Shown: positions 25,840 through 35,595, counted from the stretch's first letter. The stretch is 64,000 bases of DNA from Aromatoleum bremense (GCF_017894365.1 NZ_CP059467.1:4312838-4376837), one strand, 5' to 3'. The notes: generated from the letters alone by a model not told the origin. Program-made: numbers and translations.

Positions 25840-27360
25840 TCAGTTTTCCGGAGTGAGCAGGGACACGCCGAGGAGTGCGCGACGCGTCAGCCAGGGGCTC
25901 GGTCGATAGCGCGGATCACGGTAGAAATCGAAGAGGCCGTCGAGGATGCGCAACACAGTGCCGGCACCGAGCCGGTCGCCCAGAGCCAAAGGGCCGAGCG
26001 GGTAGCCGAGACCGAGCGTGACGGCGCGGTCGATGTCCTGGGGGGTCGCGATCCCCTGCTGGGCAATGTCGCAGCCGATGTTCACTATCGCTGCCACGAC
26101 CCTTTGCGAGACGAAACCCGGGCTGTCATGGATGACGGCCACTGCCGCCCCATCGGCGGCGAACAGGGCATGAGCCGCGTCGCGGTAACGGGTGGCAGTC
26201 ACCGGCGTCGTCATCAGCGTCCGGCAGCCGTCCAAGAACAAGGGATCGAGGGCAACGCACCGGGTCGGGTCGATGCCGGCGGCAACAGCCACGGTCGTCG
26301 CATCCTGTCCTACCGGCAGCACCAGACACAGCGAGTCCGGACATGGGCGCTTACCGTGATCGCGTTCGACGCCCAAGCGATCCAGCAACTCGACGACTTG
26401 CGGGTATGCGGCGCTGTCATCCTCGCCCAACCAGACGGATAGATGGTCGCGCGGCGGAACAGCAGGGGGCGCCACTTCTTCCTTCCTGCCATCGTCATAG
26501 CGGTAAAAGCCCCGCTGACTCTTGCGCCCGAGCAGCCCGGCCGCGAGCCGCTGGCGGGCGATCGGTGACGGGCGAAAGCGCGGCTCCTGATAATACTGCT
26601 CGTAGATCGACTCCATCACCGGCAGGGAAACATCCAGACCAGTCAGGTCGAGCAACTCGAAAGGCCCCATGCGGAAGCCGGCGCCGAGTCGCAGGATCCG
26701 GTCGATCTCGGGGTACGGGGCGACGGTCTCGCCCAGCAGACGCAAGGACTCCGTGAGGTAGCCCCGACCCGCATGATTGACGATGAAGCCGGGGGTGTCG
26801 CTGGCGCGGACCGGAGCATGCCCCATGCGCTTTGCCATCCCGGTGAGTTCATCTGCGACGGCGCTGTCAGTCAGCGGCCCGACGATGACCTCAACGATCT
26901 TCATTAGCGGTACCGGACTGAAGAAATGGAAACCGGCAACGCGACCCGGATTTCGACAAGCAGCAGCGATGGCGGTGACGGAGAGCGACGAAGTGTTGGT
27001 CGCAAGGATGCAGTCGTCGGCGACCACGGCCTCCAACTGCAGGAAGAGCTCACGCTTGGCGTCGAGCTTCTCGATGATCGCTTCGACCACGGCGGTGCAC
27101 GACGCAAGGTCGTTCAGCCCGGCGGCGACCGTCAGACGCTCGGCCCCTGCCTGGAGCTCTGCCGTCGTCAGCTTGCCCTTCGACACCAGCTTGTCGAGGG
27201 TGGCGATGATCGCCTCCCGGGCCTCCTGCCCTGCGCCCGGACGGCTGTCGTGAAGAATGACGGGGATGCCGCCCTGCACAGCAATCTGGGCGATTCCGCG
27301 GCCCATCAGGCCGGTGCCGACGATGCCGAGCAGTTCCGGCTTGCGAGACGTGTGGGTCAT
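25840..27360 (-). CDS. paaH: 3-hydroxyacyl-CoA dehydrogenase, PaaH type with two C-terminal domains
   Basis: The 506-residue protein begins with a Rossmann NAD site (LGIVGTGLMGRGIAQIAVQG). It has the catalytic motif GFHFFSPVPLMKIVEVI and then two tandem 3HCDH C-terminal domains (DTPGFIVNHAGRGYLTESL and DSPGFVSQRVVAAIVNIGCD). That tandem layout is typical of PaaH, which oxidises 3-hydroxyadipyl-CoA in phenylacetate breakdown. Pimeloyl- or glutaryl-chain substrates are also possible. It is the first intact gene of the operon. Directly upstream, 4 bp away, is the last scrap of an enoyl-CoA hydratase gene. The shared divergent promoter is about 110 bp upstream. Confidence 0.88.
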   Translation of the reverse strand: MTHTSRKPELLGIVGTGLMGRGIAQIAVQGGIPVILHDSRPGAGQEAREAIIATLDKLVSKGKLTTAELQAGAERLTVAAGLNDLASCTAVVEAIIEKLDAKRELFLQLEAVVADDCILATNTSSLSVTAIAAACRNPGRVAGFHFFSPVPLMKIVEVIVGPLTDSAVADELTGMAKRMGHAPVRASDTPGFIVNHAGRGYLTESLRLLGETVAPYPEIDRILRLGAGFRMGPFELLDLTGLDVSLPVMESIYEQYYQEPRFRPSPIARQRLAAGLLGRKSQRGFYRYDDGRKEEVAPPAVPPRDHLSVWLGEDDSAAYPQVVELLDRLGVERDHGKRPCPDSLCLVLPVGQDATTVAVAAGIDPTRCVALDPLFLDGCRTLMTTPVTATRYRDAAHALFAADGAAVAVIHDSPGFVSQRVVAAIVNIGCDIAQQGIATPQDIDRAVTLGLGYPLGPLALGDRLGAGTVLRILDGLFDFYRDPRYRPSPWLTRRALLGVSLLTPEN

Positions 27361-27363
27361 GGT

Positions 27364-27402
27364 TCAGCGTCCTGTATATGCGGGTTTGCGCTTCTCGACG
27401 GG
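27364..27402 (-). pseudogene. 3' remnant of an enoyl-CoA hydratase gene
   Basis: On the minus strand the codons immediately before the paaH-type start read VPVEKRKPAYTGR and stop. This is the standard C-terminal tail of crotonase-family hydratases (compare VEAFTEKRQPVFTGN at the end of the hydratase at 52.3 kb). Only about 11-13 codons remain; upstream the frame has no homology. The operon seems to have lost its first gene, a hydratase, by deletion between the promoter and this point. Confidence 0.7.
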
Positions 27403-27470
27403 GACGCACTCAACCTGCGCTTCGTTGGTTTGCAAGGGGCCACTCCGACTGACTTGATAAACACCACAAC

Positions 27471-27532
27471 AGACTACTCAAAGAATATTTTTGTATCAAG
27501 TACTTTACACACTTCAAGCAATAGTCCAAGAT
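27471..27532. promoter_or_regulatory. Divergent promoter pair with central TCAAGTACTTTA operator
   Basis: Plus strand (towards the acyl-CoA dehydrogenase): TTTACA at 27504-27509, 17 bp, CAAGAT at 27527-27532. Minus strand (towards paaH): TTGATA at 27494-27499, 17 bp, TAGTCT at 27471-27476. The two -35 boxes are separated by GTAC and lie on the near-palindrome TCAAGTACTTTA (27496-27507). The same design, with almost the same boxes, is found at 49520-49581. The rest of the 27403-27653 interval contains no gene. Confidence 0.7.
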
Positions 27533-27653
27533 TCAGCTGTGTATTTGCATCAACCCGTAGATACTTATAGAGCCACATCGGGCTTAAGCAGGCTCGTTAT
27601 TTCAAACGCGTCGGCAGCACGATGGGCCGGCTCAGAACCAGGCGGAAAGATCA

Positions 27654-28808
27654 ATGATTCGCGACCAGGAAACCCTTACCCTCTTGCTCGACACCCTGTC
27701 TCGTTTCGTGCGGGAGCGACTTGTCCCGGCAGAGAATCTCGTTGCCGAAACCGACGAGATTCCGCCCGACATCGTCGCCGAGATGCGTGACCTCGGCCTC
27801 TTCGGCCTGTGCATTCCCGAGCAGTACGGCGGCCTGGGACTGACCATGGAAGAGGAAGTCCTGGTCGCATTTGAAATCGCCAGGACATCACCCTGCTTCC
27901 GCTCGCTGATCGGTACCAACAACGGCATCGGCTCACAAGCGCTCATCGTGGATGGCACCGAAGAGCAGAAGAACCACTACTTGCCCAAGCTCGCATCAGG
28001 CGAACTGATCGCCTCGTTCGCGTTGACTGAACCGGGGTCCGGGTCCGATGCGGCTTCGCTTCGTACCACGGCGGTGCGCGATGGAGACTTCTACGTGCTC
28101 AATGGCACAAAGCGCTTCATCACCAACGCCCCGGAAGCAGGTATTTACACGGTCATGGCGCGGACCAACCCCGACAACAAGGGCGCCGGCGGGATCTCCG
28201 CGTTCATCGTCGAAAAGGGCACCCCCGGCCTCAGCCTTGGCAAGCCCGACAAGAAGATGGGACAAAAAGGGGCCCACACCTCGGACGTCATCTTCGAAAA
28301 CTGCCGGGTCCCGGCCGCCAACATGATCGGCGGGAAGGAAGGCGCGGGTTTCAGAACGGCGATGAAGGTGCTCGACAAGGGGCGGCTCCATATCGCGGCC
28401 ATTTGCGTCGGAGCGGCGGAGCGGATGCTCGACGACGCGCTGCACTATGCGATGGAGCGGCAACAGTTTGGCCAACCGATCGCTGAGTTCCAGCTCATCC
28501 AGGCGATGCTCGCGGACAGCAAAGCGGAGATCTACGCCGCTCGTTCGATGATCCTCGACGCGGCGCGTCGTCGCGACAACAAGGAGGACATCTCCACGGA
28601 AGCGTCCTGCTGCAAGTTGTTCGCCTCCGAGATGTGCGGCCGCGTTGCGGATCGCGCAGTGCAAATCCATGGCGGTGCCGGCTACGTCTCGGACTACGCC
28701 ATCGAGCGCTTTTATCGCGATGTTCGCCTCTTCCGCATCTATGAAGGCACGACCCAGATCCAGCAACTCGTCATTGCACGCAACATGATCCGCAACGCCA
28801 GCGCGTAA
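27654..28808 (+). CDS. Acyl-CoA dehydrogenase
   Basis: The 384-residue FAD enzyme has all family motifs: [18 protein letters not shown] in the middle domain, [38 protein letters not shown], and the catalytic Glu in [13 protein letters not shown]. It is normal length for short/medium-chain members and passes electrons to ETF, which is encoded 14 bp downstream. Glu, rather than the Asp reported for some cyclohexane-ring acyl-CoA dehydrogenases, occupies the usual base position. The substrate cannot be read from sequence: a ring carboxyl-CoA or a straight-chain dicarboxylyl-CoA are both possible. It is the first gene of the ACAD-etfBA operon. Confidence 0.9.
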   Translation: MIRDQETLTLLLDTLSRFVRERLVPAENLVAETDEIPPDIVAEMRDLGLFGLCIPEQYGGLGLTMEEEVLVAFEIARTSPCFRSLIGTNNGIGSQALIVDGTEEQKNHYLPKLASGELIASFALTEPGSGSDAASLRTTAVRDGDFYVLNGTKRFITNAPEAGIYTVMARTNPDNKGAGGISAFIVEKGTPGLSLGKPDKKMGQKGAHTSDVIFENCRVPAANMIGGKEGAGFRTAMKVLDKGRLHIAAICVGAAERMLDDALHYAMERQQFGQPIAEFQLIQAMLADSKAEIYAARSMILDAARRRDNKEDISTEASCCKLFASEMCGRVADRAVQIHGGAGYVSDYAIERFYRDVRLFRIYEGTTQIQQLVIARNMIRNASA

Positions 28809-28822
28809 ACAAGGAATTCCCC

Positions 28823-29572
28823 ATGAAAGTCCTCGTACCTGTCAAACGTGTCGTCGACTACAACGTGAAGGTTCGCGTCCAAGCGGATGGCAGCGGAGTC
28901 GATCTCGCCAACGTCAAGATGAGCATGAACCCGTTCGACGAGATTGCGGTGGAAGAAGCCGTGCGACTGAAGGAAGCCGGTGTCGCGACCGAGATCGTTG
29001 CAGTCTCCTGTGGCACCACGAGCTGCCAGGAAACTCTGCGCACGGCGATGGCGATCGGCGCAGACCGCGGAATCCTGGTCGAAACCGACGCTGAACTCCA
29101 GCCCCTGATCGTTGCCAAGCTCCTCAAGGCGGTGTGCGAAAAGGAACTGCCGCAACTGGTCATCTGCGGCAAGCAAGCCATCGACGATGACGCCAACCAG
29201 GTCGGCCAAATGCTGGCTGCCCTGCAGAACTGGTCACAAGCAACCTTCGCCTCAAAGGTAACGATCGACGATGGTACGGCCATTGTCACCCGCGAAATCG
29301 ATGGCGGCCTGGAAACACTGGCCATCACTTTGCCTGCAGTCGTGTCCACTGACCTCCGCTTGAACGAGCCGCGTTACGCCACCCTGCCCAACATCATGAA
29401 GGCCAAGAAAAAACCCCTCGATTGCTTGAAGCCGGCCGATCTCGGCATCGACGTGGAGCCGCGGCTGACTACGCTCAGGGTCGTTGAACCGCCCAAACGT
29501 GGTGCGGGCATCAAGGTGGCCGATGTCACCGAACTCGTGAATCGACTTCGAAATCAAGCAAAAGTGATCTAA
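28823..29572 (+). CDS. etfB: Electron transfer flavoprotein beta subunit
   Basis: The 249-residue protein starts [20 protein letters not shown]. It carries the conserved [20 protein letters not shown] block and the ETF-beta signature around VDTTA-like [20 protein letters not shown]. It binds AMP and forms the ETF heterodimer with EtfA, collecting electrons from acyl-CoA dehydrogenases. The gene is 14 bp after the acyl-CoA dehydrogenase and 13 bp before etfA. Its placement inside this catabolic operon suggests a dedicated ETF for alicyclic/dicarboxylic acid oxidation rather than the general housekeeping copy. Confidence 0.95.
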   Translation: MKVLVPVKRVVDYNVKVRVQADGSGVDLANVKMSMNPFDEIAVEEAVRLKEAGVATEIVAVSCGTTSCQETLRTAMAIGADRGILVETDAELQPLIVAKLLKAVCEKELPQLVICGKQAIDDDANQVGQMLAALQNWSQATFASKVTIDDGTAIVTREIDGGLETLAITLPAVVSTDLRLNEPRYATLPNIMKAKKKPLDCLKPADLGIDVEPRLTTLRVVEPPKRGAGIKVADVTELVNRLRNQAKVI

Positions 29573-29585
29573 GGAGCGGACGACC

Positions 29586-30518
29586 ATGACCATTCTCGTC
29601 ATTGCCGAACATGACAACACCGCCTTCAAGGCCGCCACGCTCAACACTATCGCCGCAGCACAAAAGATCGGCGGCGAGATTCATGTGCTGGTCGCAGGCG
29701 CCAATTGTGCAGGCGTTGCGCAGCAGCTCGCTACGGTTCAGGGCGTCGCGAAAGTAAGGCTGGCAGATGCCGCTCATTACGCGTCGCACACCGCCGAGAA
29801 CCTGACGGCGCTGATCCTCGCCAATGCGGCGGGCTATAGCCACGTGCTGGCCCCAGCGACGACTTTTGGCAAGAATCTGCTGCCGCGTGTCGCCGCCTTG
29901 CTCGACGTCGCACAGATCTCTGAAATCATCGGCGTCGAATCGCAAGATACCTTCGTGAGGCCCATTTACGCCGGCAACGCGCTGGCTACGGTAAGAAGCG
30001 CCGATCCGGTGAAGGTCATCACCGTTCGCACCACTGCCTTTGATCCCGCCGGGACGGGCGGCGCGGCACCGGTGGAAGATCTCGCTCCAGCAGCCGACAC
30101 CGCGCAAAGCCGACTCCAAAGCCGCGAGCTCACGAAATCCGAGCGGCCAGAACTGGGCGCCGCCACGATCATCGTTTCCGGCGGCCGAGGTCTCGGCAAT
30201 GGGGACAACTACCGCAAGCTGCTCGAACCGCTCGCCGACAAGCTGGGAGCCGCGCTGGGCGCTTCGCGGGCGGCAGTGGACGCCGGTTTCGTACCCAATG
30301 ACTATCAGGTCGGGCAAACCGGCAAGGTGGTTGCCCCGCAGCTATATATCGCTGTCGGGATTTCGGGGGCCATCCAGCATCTCGCCGGAATGAAGGATTC
30401 GAAGGTGATCGTCGCCATCAACAAGGATCCTGACGCTCCCATCTTCCAGATCGCCGATTACGGACTGGTTGGGGATCTGTTCGAAACCGTCCCCGAGCTG
30501 GTCAGCGCCCTCTCCTGA
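29586..30518 (+). CDS. etfA: Electron transfer flavoprotein alpha subunit
   Basis: The 310-residue protein has an N-terminal ETF domain ([20 protein letters not shown]). The C-terminal FAD-binding domain carries [20 protein letters not shown], the FAD loop [18 protein letters not shown] and [20 protein letters not shown]. It is full length and pairs with EtfB. It is followed by a strong terminator before the ETF:quinone oxidoreductase gene, which therefore depends on read-through or its own promoter. Confidence 0.95.
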   Translation: MTILVIAEHDNTAFKAATLNTIAAAQKIGGEIHVLVAGANCAGVAQQLATVQGVAKVRLADAAHYASHTAENLTALILANAAGYSHVLAPATTFGKNLLPRVAALLDVAQISEIIGVESQDTFVRPIYAGNALATVRSADPVKVITVRTTAFDPAGTGGAAPVEDLAPAADTAQSRLQSRELTKSERPELGAATIIVSGGRGLGNGDNYRKLLEPLADKLGAALGASRAAVDAGFVPNDYQVGQTGKVVAPQLYIAVGISGAIQHLAGMKDSKVIVAINKDPDAPIFQIADYGLVGDLFETVPELVSALS

Positions 30519-30560
30519 CCGAATCCCTGCCGGTGCTCCTCTCCTCCAAGTCCGGCATTT

Positions 30561-30589
30561 AGCCCGGCCGCACGGCCGGGCTCTTTTTT
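30561..30589 (+). terminator. Rho-independent terminator after etfA
   Basis: AGCCCGGCC and GGCCGGGCT form a perfect 9-bp GC-rich stem with a GCAC loop, followed by CTTTTTT. It sits only 12 bp before the start of the next gene, so it should uncouple much of its expression from etfBA. Confidence 0.85.
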
Positions 30590-30600
30590 CGAGGGAAACC

Positions 30601-32244
30601 ATGCAACGGGAATCCATGGCGTTCGATGTCGTCGTCGTCGGCGGCGGCCCCGCAGGCCTTGCTGCCGCCATTCGACTGAAACAGCTGGCGGTCGAACACG
30701 AATCGGACTTGTCGGTCTGCCTGATCGAGAAAGGTGCCGAGATTGGGGCCCACATCCTCTCCGGCGCCGTCATGGATCCGCGCGCCCTGACTGAACTGCT
30801 GCCCAACTGGAAAGAAGACGGCGCCCCGCTGAACGCACCAGTCTCTGAAGACCGTTTCTTCGTCCTTACCGAAACTGGCGCCGTCAAGGTACCGAACGGG
30901 CTGTTACCGAAGTCTCTCCGCAATCACGGGAACTACGTCATCTCTCTCGGCAACGTCACTCGCTGGCTCGGGCAGCAGGCCGAGGCACTGGGTGTCGAGA
31001 TCTACCCGGGGTTTGCCGGCGCCGAAATGCTATTCGATGAAAGCGGAGCGGTGAAGGGTGTGGCCACAGGCGACATGGGTCGTCTGCGGGACGGATCCGA
31101 AGGCCCGAATTTTCAGCCGGGAATCGAGCTGCACGGCAAATACACCTTCCTCGCTGAAGGTTGCCGCGGCCATCTTGGCAAGCAGTTGCTGGCGAAATTC
31201 AACCTGAACGCAGATGCGGATCCGCAAACTTACGGCCTTGGTATCAAAGAGCTCTGGGAACTCGAACCGCAAAGGCACCAAGTCGGCCTCGTCCTGCATA
31301 GCGCGGGTTGGCCGATGGAACCGGACACTTACGGCGGCGGCTTTCTCTACCATCTCGAGAACAATCAGGTCGCTGTGGGCTTTGTCGTCGGGCTGGGCTA
31401 CTCCAATCCCCACCTGTCACCTTTTGAGGATTTCCAGCGCTACAAGACGCATCCGGAAATTCGCAAATTCCTCGAAGGCGGCAAGCGCATCGCTTATGGC
31501 GCCCGGGCGCTCACCGCAGGCGGCATTCAGTCCCTCCCCAGACTCACCTTTCCCGGCGGAGCCCTGATCGGCGACGACGCGGGCTTTCTCAATGCCGCCC
31601 GTATCAAGGGCTCCCACTGTGCTATCAAATCCGGCTCCCTCGCCGCAGAGGCGTGCTTCGCGGCCCTTGCCGCCGGACGCCAGCGCGATGAACTGGATGC
31701 TTACCCTGAAGCCTTCAAACAGAGCTGGCTTTATCAGGAACTCTACCAGGCTCGCAACTTCAAGCCGTGGATGGCCAAGGGCTTCAAGATCGGTTCCATC
31801 ATGTTCGGCATCGATCAGCTTGTTTTCCGCGGGAGTGCCCCATGGACCTTGCGCCACAAACTTCCCGATCACGCCAAGCTCAAGCCGGCTCACGAATGCC
31901 CGAAAATCGACTACCCAAAACCGGATGGGGTGATCACCTTTGACCGCCTATCGTCGGTCTTCCTGTCCAATACCAACCACGAGGAAGACCAGCCCTGCCA
32001 TCTCCAACTGAAGGATGGCAGCGCGCCCATCCGGATCAACCTGAGGAACTACGACGCCCCCGAACAGCGCTTTTGTCCGGCCGGCGTCTATGAAATCCTC
32101 GGGCAGAAGGAGGGGCGGCCGCGTTTGCAAATCAACGCCCAGAACTGCGTACATTGCAAAACCTGCGACATCAAGGATCCCACTCAAAACATCGACTGGG
32201 TGACGCCGCAAGGTGGTGAAGGTCCGACCTATCCGAACATGTAA
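30601..32244 (+). CDS. Electron transfer flavoprotein:ubiquinone oxidoreductase
   Basis: The 547-residue enzyme has an N-terminal FAD site (FDVVVVGGGPAGLAAAIRL), the quinone-binding region (SIQS-like GGIQSLPRLTFPGGALIGDD) and a C-terminal 4Fe-4S cluster (CPAGVYE, then CVHCKTCDIKDP). It ends GEGPTYPNM, as family members do. It sits on the cytoplasmic face of the inner membrane and transfers ETF electrons to the quinone pool, completing the route acyl-CoA dehydrogenase to ETF to quinone. The start at 30601 has GAGGG upstream. A longer in-frame start would run through the terminator hairpin and is rejected. Confidence 0.95.
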   Translation: MQRESMAFDVVVVGGGPAGLAAAIRLKQLAVEHESDLSVCLIEKGAEIGAHILSGAVMDPRALTELLPNWKEDGAPLNAPVSEDRFFVLTETGAVKVPNGLLPKSLRNHGNYVISLGNVTRWLGQQAEALGVEIYPGFAGAEMLFDESGAVKGVATGDMGRLRDGSEGPNFQPGIELHGKYTFLAEGCRGHLGKQLLAKFNLNADADPQTYGLGIKELWELEPQRHQVGLVLHSAGWPMEPDTYGGGFLYHLENNQVAVGFVVGLGYSNPHLSPFEDFQRYKTHPEIRKFLEGGKRIAYGARALTAGGIQSLPRLTFPGGALIGDDAGFLNAARIKGSHCAIKSGSLAAEACFAALAAGRQRDELDAYPEAFKQSWLYQELYQARNFKPWMAKGFKIGSIMFGIDQLVFRGSAPWTLRHKLPDHAKLKPAHECPKIDYPKPDGVITFDRLSSVFLSNTNHEEDQPCHLQLKDGSAPIRINLRNYDAPEQRFCPAGVYEILGQKEGRPRLQINAQNCVHCKTCDIKDPTQNIDWVTPQGGEGPTYPNM

Positions 32245-32387
32245 TAAGAGCTCGCTACCCTTACTGAGATCTTTGGACCCACCAGAACAAAGCAGGCGAC
32301 CTCGAAACTTAACAATGCGACAACGCGGAGTGGTCAATGGGACAGCGATTCAACAAGCTCTCTGAAAAGCATATTCAGTTCATTACT

Positions 32388-33873
32388 GAGCCTCTTGCAA
32401 AAGTCCGACTTCGGAAATGTGAAAGTGAGGCGTTCGCTCGCCGGGAGCGCGATTTTCGCATTGGCGGCGTCGGCAGGGCTTTTCGGCTAGGTCATTGGCA
32501 TGGTTTTGCGATTTTTTGACGCAGGGAGTCCTGCCTCATTGATGGCAGTGATGTCAGGGCAGGCGTTGCGGTGCGCAGTGTCATTGTCGCAATCGCATCA
32601 ACTGGTCGGCGGACAGCGCCAGGACACCGAACATCAGGTGCCCCATGACCTTGGTGCCGCCCTTGACCCGGACGGAGTTACCGCCGAACTCATCCTTGAG
32701 CCGCGCATTGCTGCGCTCGGCGACAGTGCGTTCGTTGTAACGGATCGCGTCGGCCGGCTCGAACGCCTCTTTCTTGCCGCCGCGCGGATTGTGGTCAATC
32801 AATGGGACATGGCCCAGGCTGCGGCAGTGCTCATGCAACTCGAAGCTGCAATAGGCGGCATCCATGACGTCGTAGAGATTGGTGACACGCTGCGCGCTGA
32901 TCAGCGACAAAGGAATGGCGGCGCGGCTGTCGTGCATCGAGGCCGACGACAGCAGCGCCGCAATCGGCACGCCACAGTCGGCGGTGTCCAGGTGCAGCTT
33001 GTAGCCGTTCCAGCTGACTTTGTACCCCTGGGCATTGCACTTGGTGCCGCGGTCGCACACCGCGGGGATGTCCTCGAGCATCTGCGTGAGGCTCTGCTGG
33101 CGTTGGCGCTGGATGGGCGAAACCTTGGCGGGGGCACGGACTTCGCCGCGCCGGGGGCGGCCGCGTTTCTTCGCGGGGACCGGGGGCGTTGGCGCGGGGG
33201 TTTCTTCCTCGGCCATCAGGGACCATTGGGCCGCAGGCGCCGGTGTCGCCGCCGCACCCCTGGTGTGGGCCGGGCGCTCGCGTGCTTCGATCGCGGTGCC
33301 GTCGCGGCTGAGGTGCCCGATCAGCGCCCCCCCGAGGTGTTCCTTGATGAGCGCCTCATGCACCCGTTCGGCCAGACACCTCTCGGCAAACTCGTCGAAG
33401 GCGCGCGAGAAGGTGGCTTCGGAGGGCAGCTTCCGGCACGGCGGGAAGCCACAGATGCGCCGCAGCACACGATCGACCATCAGGCGCTCGATCAGCCCCA
33501 CCGTGGTCGTCAGTCCCAGCACCGCCTTCGCCACGAAAGCGTTTGCCAGCCAGGCCCGCTCACAGGGCGGGCGCCCCACGCCACACCACGTCGTCGCCGT
33601 GAATTCCTCGATGCGCACCCATTCCAGGGTGTGGATGACCCGCTCCAGCTTCGGCGTCAGCGCCCCCACCTCGTTCTGCAACTCGGGCAGCAGTTCGTGC
33701 TGAATCACGTTCCAGCGTTGCAGGATCAGTTTGCGTTGGGTAGCATGCATAGGGCGGGCGTTATGATGTTTGGCTTGGTAACCGCATCATGCCAGAAATG
33801 GCCGCCCGCCCTCTCCGCCTTTGCCTCCCGCCGCAAAAAATCCCCCACGCAGAGCTCCTTTTGCAAGAGGCTC
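32388..33873 (-). mobile_element. IS5-like (DUF772-type) insertion sequence, copy 1
   Basis: The 1,486-bp element has perfect 16-bp outer inverted repeats GAGCCTCTTGCAAAAG and is flanked by a 4-bp target duplication, TACT (32384-32387 and 33874-33877). It carries one transposase gene on the minus strand and a second relative lies at 62302-63797. The assignment to the IS5/IS4-like DDE group is from the transposase; the exact subgroup is uncertain. Confidence 0.88.
32581..33750 (-). CDS. DDE transposase (IS copy 1)
   Basis: The 389-residue transposase has an N-terminal DUF772-like region (WCGVGRPPCERAWLANAFVA). The catalytic acids are probably in LSRDGTAIEARERP, VPLIDHNPRGG and ERTVAERSNARLKDEFGG. 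A Pro/Ala-rich and basic linker lies in the middle (PAKKRGRPRRGEVRAPAKVS). The frame is intact. It is closely related to the transposase at 62494-63675 but differs at scattered positions and by a few residues of length, so the copies have diverged. Confidence 0.88.
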   Translation of the reverse strand: MHATQRKLILQRWNVIQHELLPELQNEVGALTPKLERVIHTLEWVRIEEFTATTWCGVGRPPCERAWLANAFVAKAVLGLTTTVGLIERLMVDRVLRRICGFPPCRKLPSEATFSRAFDEFAERCLAERVHEALIKEHLGGALIGHLSRDGTAIEARERPAHTRGAAATPAPAAQWSLMAEEETPAPTPPVPAKKRGRPRRGEVRAPAKVSPIQRQRQQSLTQMLEDIPAVCDRGTKCNAQGYKVSWNGYKLHLDTADCGVPIAALLSSASMHDSRAAIPLSLISAQRVTNLYDVMDAAYCSFELHEHCRSLGHVPLIDHNPRGGKKEAFEPADAIRYNERTVAERSNARLKDEFGGNSVRVKGGTKVMGHLMFGVLALSADQLMRLRQ

Positions 33874-34509
33874 TACTGAGCAAAGGATTTTCTTCGTCGC
33901 AACGGCCACAGGCGACAGCCGGGTGAACGTTTCACCCAAAGGGATGGATTCACTGAAGGTGCTCGATGCCAACCGGATCGCCTGGCTAAATGTGACCGGC
34001 AGCGGCAATGAAACATCCGCGCACGTGCAGCAAGCTCCCAGGATGACCATCATGTTTTGCGCCTTCGATGGCCCTCCCCTGATTCTGCGGGCTTACGGGA
34101 AAGCAAGAGTCATCCATCCGGGCGATCCCGAGTGGAACGACCTCCATGCCACGTTCAACCCCCTCCCCGGAGCACGTCAGATTTTCGACGTCGCGATCGA
34201 CCTGGTCCAGTCTTCCTGTGGAATGGCTGTTCCAAAATTCTCCTACGTGGGTGACCGAGAATTGCTCAACAACTGGGCTACACACCAAGGGATAGAGGGC
34301 GTGCGGCAGTACTGGACGGAGAAGAACCAACTGAGTATCGATGCCATTCCGACCCATATCGTCGAAAAAAGCGGCTAAAGTCGCCGCGGCCCACCATAGT
34401 CCCCGCCGTCTACCGACATCGCTGAGCAGCGAAGGTAACGGACGGCTTGCGATTGCCCGAAGGATCTACACTGATTGAAGTGGCATCGCGGGGACACGTT
34501 CAATCAAGA

Positions 34510-35595
34510 TTACGTGCGGTCGGCAAGTCGATACCAATTTACGCCAGACGCATCACTCCTGACCGCCACCTCGCCTGCCTCGATCAACTGGTTCAGACAG
34601 GCAATCGCCTCACCGGTGGCGAGACTGAGCAGGAACGGATCCGACTGAACATTACGTGAAAACAACACTTCGAAGAGGTCTGTGACCCGTTTGGGCACTA
34701 GTAGCGCTTCCCGCAGGCGATCCAGGCCCCTGTGCTGACTGTTTTCGAGCTCGCTTAGCCGCGTGTGAAGCCCGTGGAAAGGTTCGTCATGTGCAGGCAA
34801 GACGAGTACGTCGTCGGGGACATGCTTCCTGATATAGGCGAGAGACGCGAGCCAATCGGACACCGGATCTGCGTTGGGCTCCATGGGATGGACCGAAACG
34901 TTCGAGGAAATCCTGGGTAGTACCTGGTCACCGGAAACCAGGAGCTTCAAGTCAGGGCAATACAGGCATGCATGCTCCGGTGAATGCCCACTCCCTACAA
35001 TCACTTTCCACTCGTGCAGGCCGATTCTGAGGTGTTGCCCGTCATGTATCCGCTGATAACTATCAGGAAGAGGATACATCCACTTCCCGAAGTCACCGAA
35101 GCGTGCCCGATAGTTTTCCAGCGCGGCATCAGTCCAACCGGCAGCACGATAGAACCGGACTCCGTCCGTCGGGGCCTCTTTCCCGGTGTCCGCGGCCAGA
35201 ACTCGACAGGTCAGAAACTCAAGTCGCGTCATCCATAACGGGCACAGATATCTTCGGGTGATCCAGCCAGCCATCCCGACATGATCGGGATGCATATGGG
35301 TCACAAAAACACGGGTTACCGGAAGACCGTTGAGCGGACCATCGAACAACTTGCACCAGGCTTCCGCGGTCTGCGGCGTACGCATTCCCGTATCGACAAT
35401 TGCCCAGCCGTCTCCGTCCCTGATTGCCCACACATTGATGTGGGCAAGTGCGAGCGGGAGCGGCATCCGAATCCACAGCACTCCCGAGGCAACCTCCTGC
35501 ACCTCACCTGGTCCGGGAGGGGATGAGCATCGATACTCGAGACTTTGAGCTTTCTCCTGTTCTTGCAGGCCGGTTCTCTGATCCTTATTGCCCAT
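34510..35595 (-). CDS. Metallo-beta-lactamase-fold hydrolase
   Basis: The ~361-residue cytosolic protein has the zinc-binding motif THMHPDH followed by later ligands in GSGHSPEHACLY, LLVSGDQVLP and LVLPAHDEPFH. The C-terminal extension (residues ~290 onward) looks like a winged-helix-type tail (LFSRNVQSDPFLLSLATGEA), as in LACTB2-like hydrolases. Members cleave thioesters, phosphodiesters or lactones. In an operon with a CoA transferase and a MaoC hydratase, an acyl-CoA thioesterase-like role is plausible but unproven. The start at 35595 overlaps the end of the MaoC gene by 11 bp, so expression is coupled. Confidence 0.8.
   Translation of the reverse strand: MGNKDQRTGLQEQEKAQSLEYRCSSPPGPGEVQEVASGVLWIRMPLPLALAHINVWAIRDGDGWAIVDTGMRTPQTAEAWCKLFDGPLNGLPVTRVFVTHMHPDHVGMAGWITRRYLCPLWMTRLEFLTCRVLAADTGKEAPTDGVRFYRAAGWTDAALENYRARFGDFGKWMYPLPDSYQRIHDGQHLRIGLHEWKVIVGSGHSPEHACLYCPDLKLLVSGDQVLPRISSNVSVHPMEPNADPVSDWLASLAYIRKHVPDDVLVLPAHDEPFHGLHTRLSELENSQHRGLDRLREALLVPKRVTDLFEVLFSRNVQSDPFLLSLATGEAIACLNQLIEAGEVAVRSDASGVNWYRLADRT

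Larger units (their letters stand above)
32337..34378 (+). pseudogene. Pyridoxamine-5'-phosphate-oxidase-like FMN protein, split by an IS
   Basis: The first 17 codons (MGQRFNKLSEKHIQFIT) lie at 32337-32387. The rest resumes at 33878 as EQRIFFVATATGDSRVNVSP and continues through SYVGDRELLNNWATHQGIEG to a stop at 34376-34378. Removing the insertion and one copy of its TACT duplication restores a continuous frame of about 184 codons. The family binds FMN in a split barrel and includes oxidases, reductases and haem-handling proteins; no specific reaction is assigned. A residual in-frame ATG inside the IS end could express an N-terminally altered protein. Confidence 0.88.
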
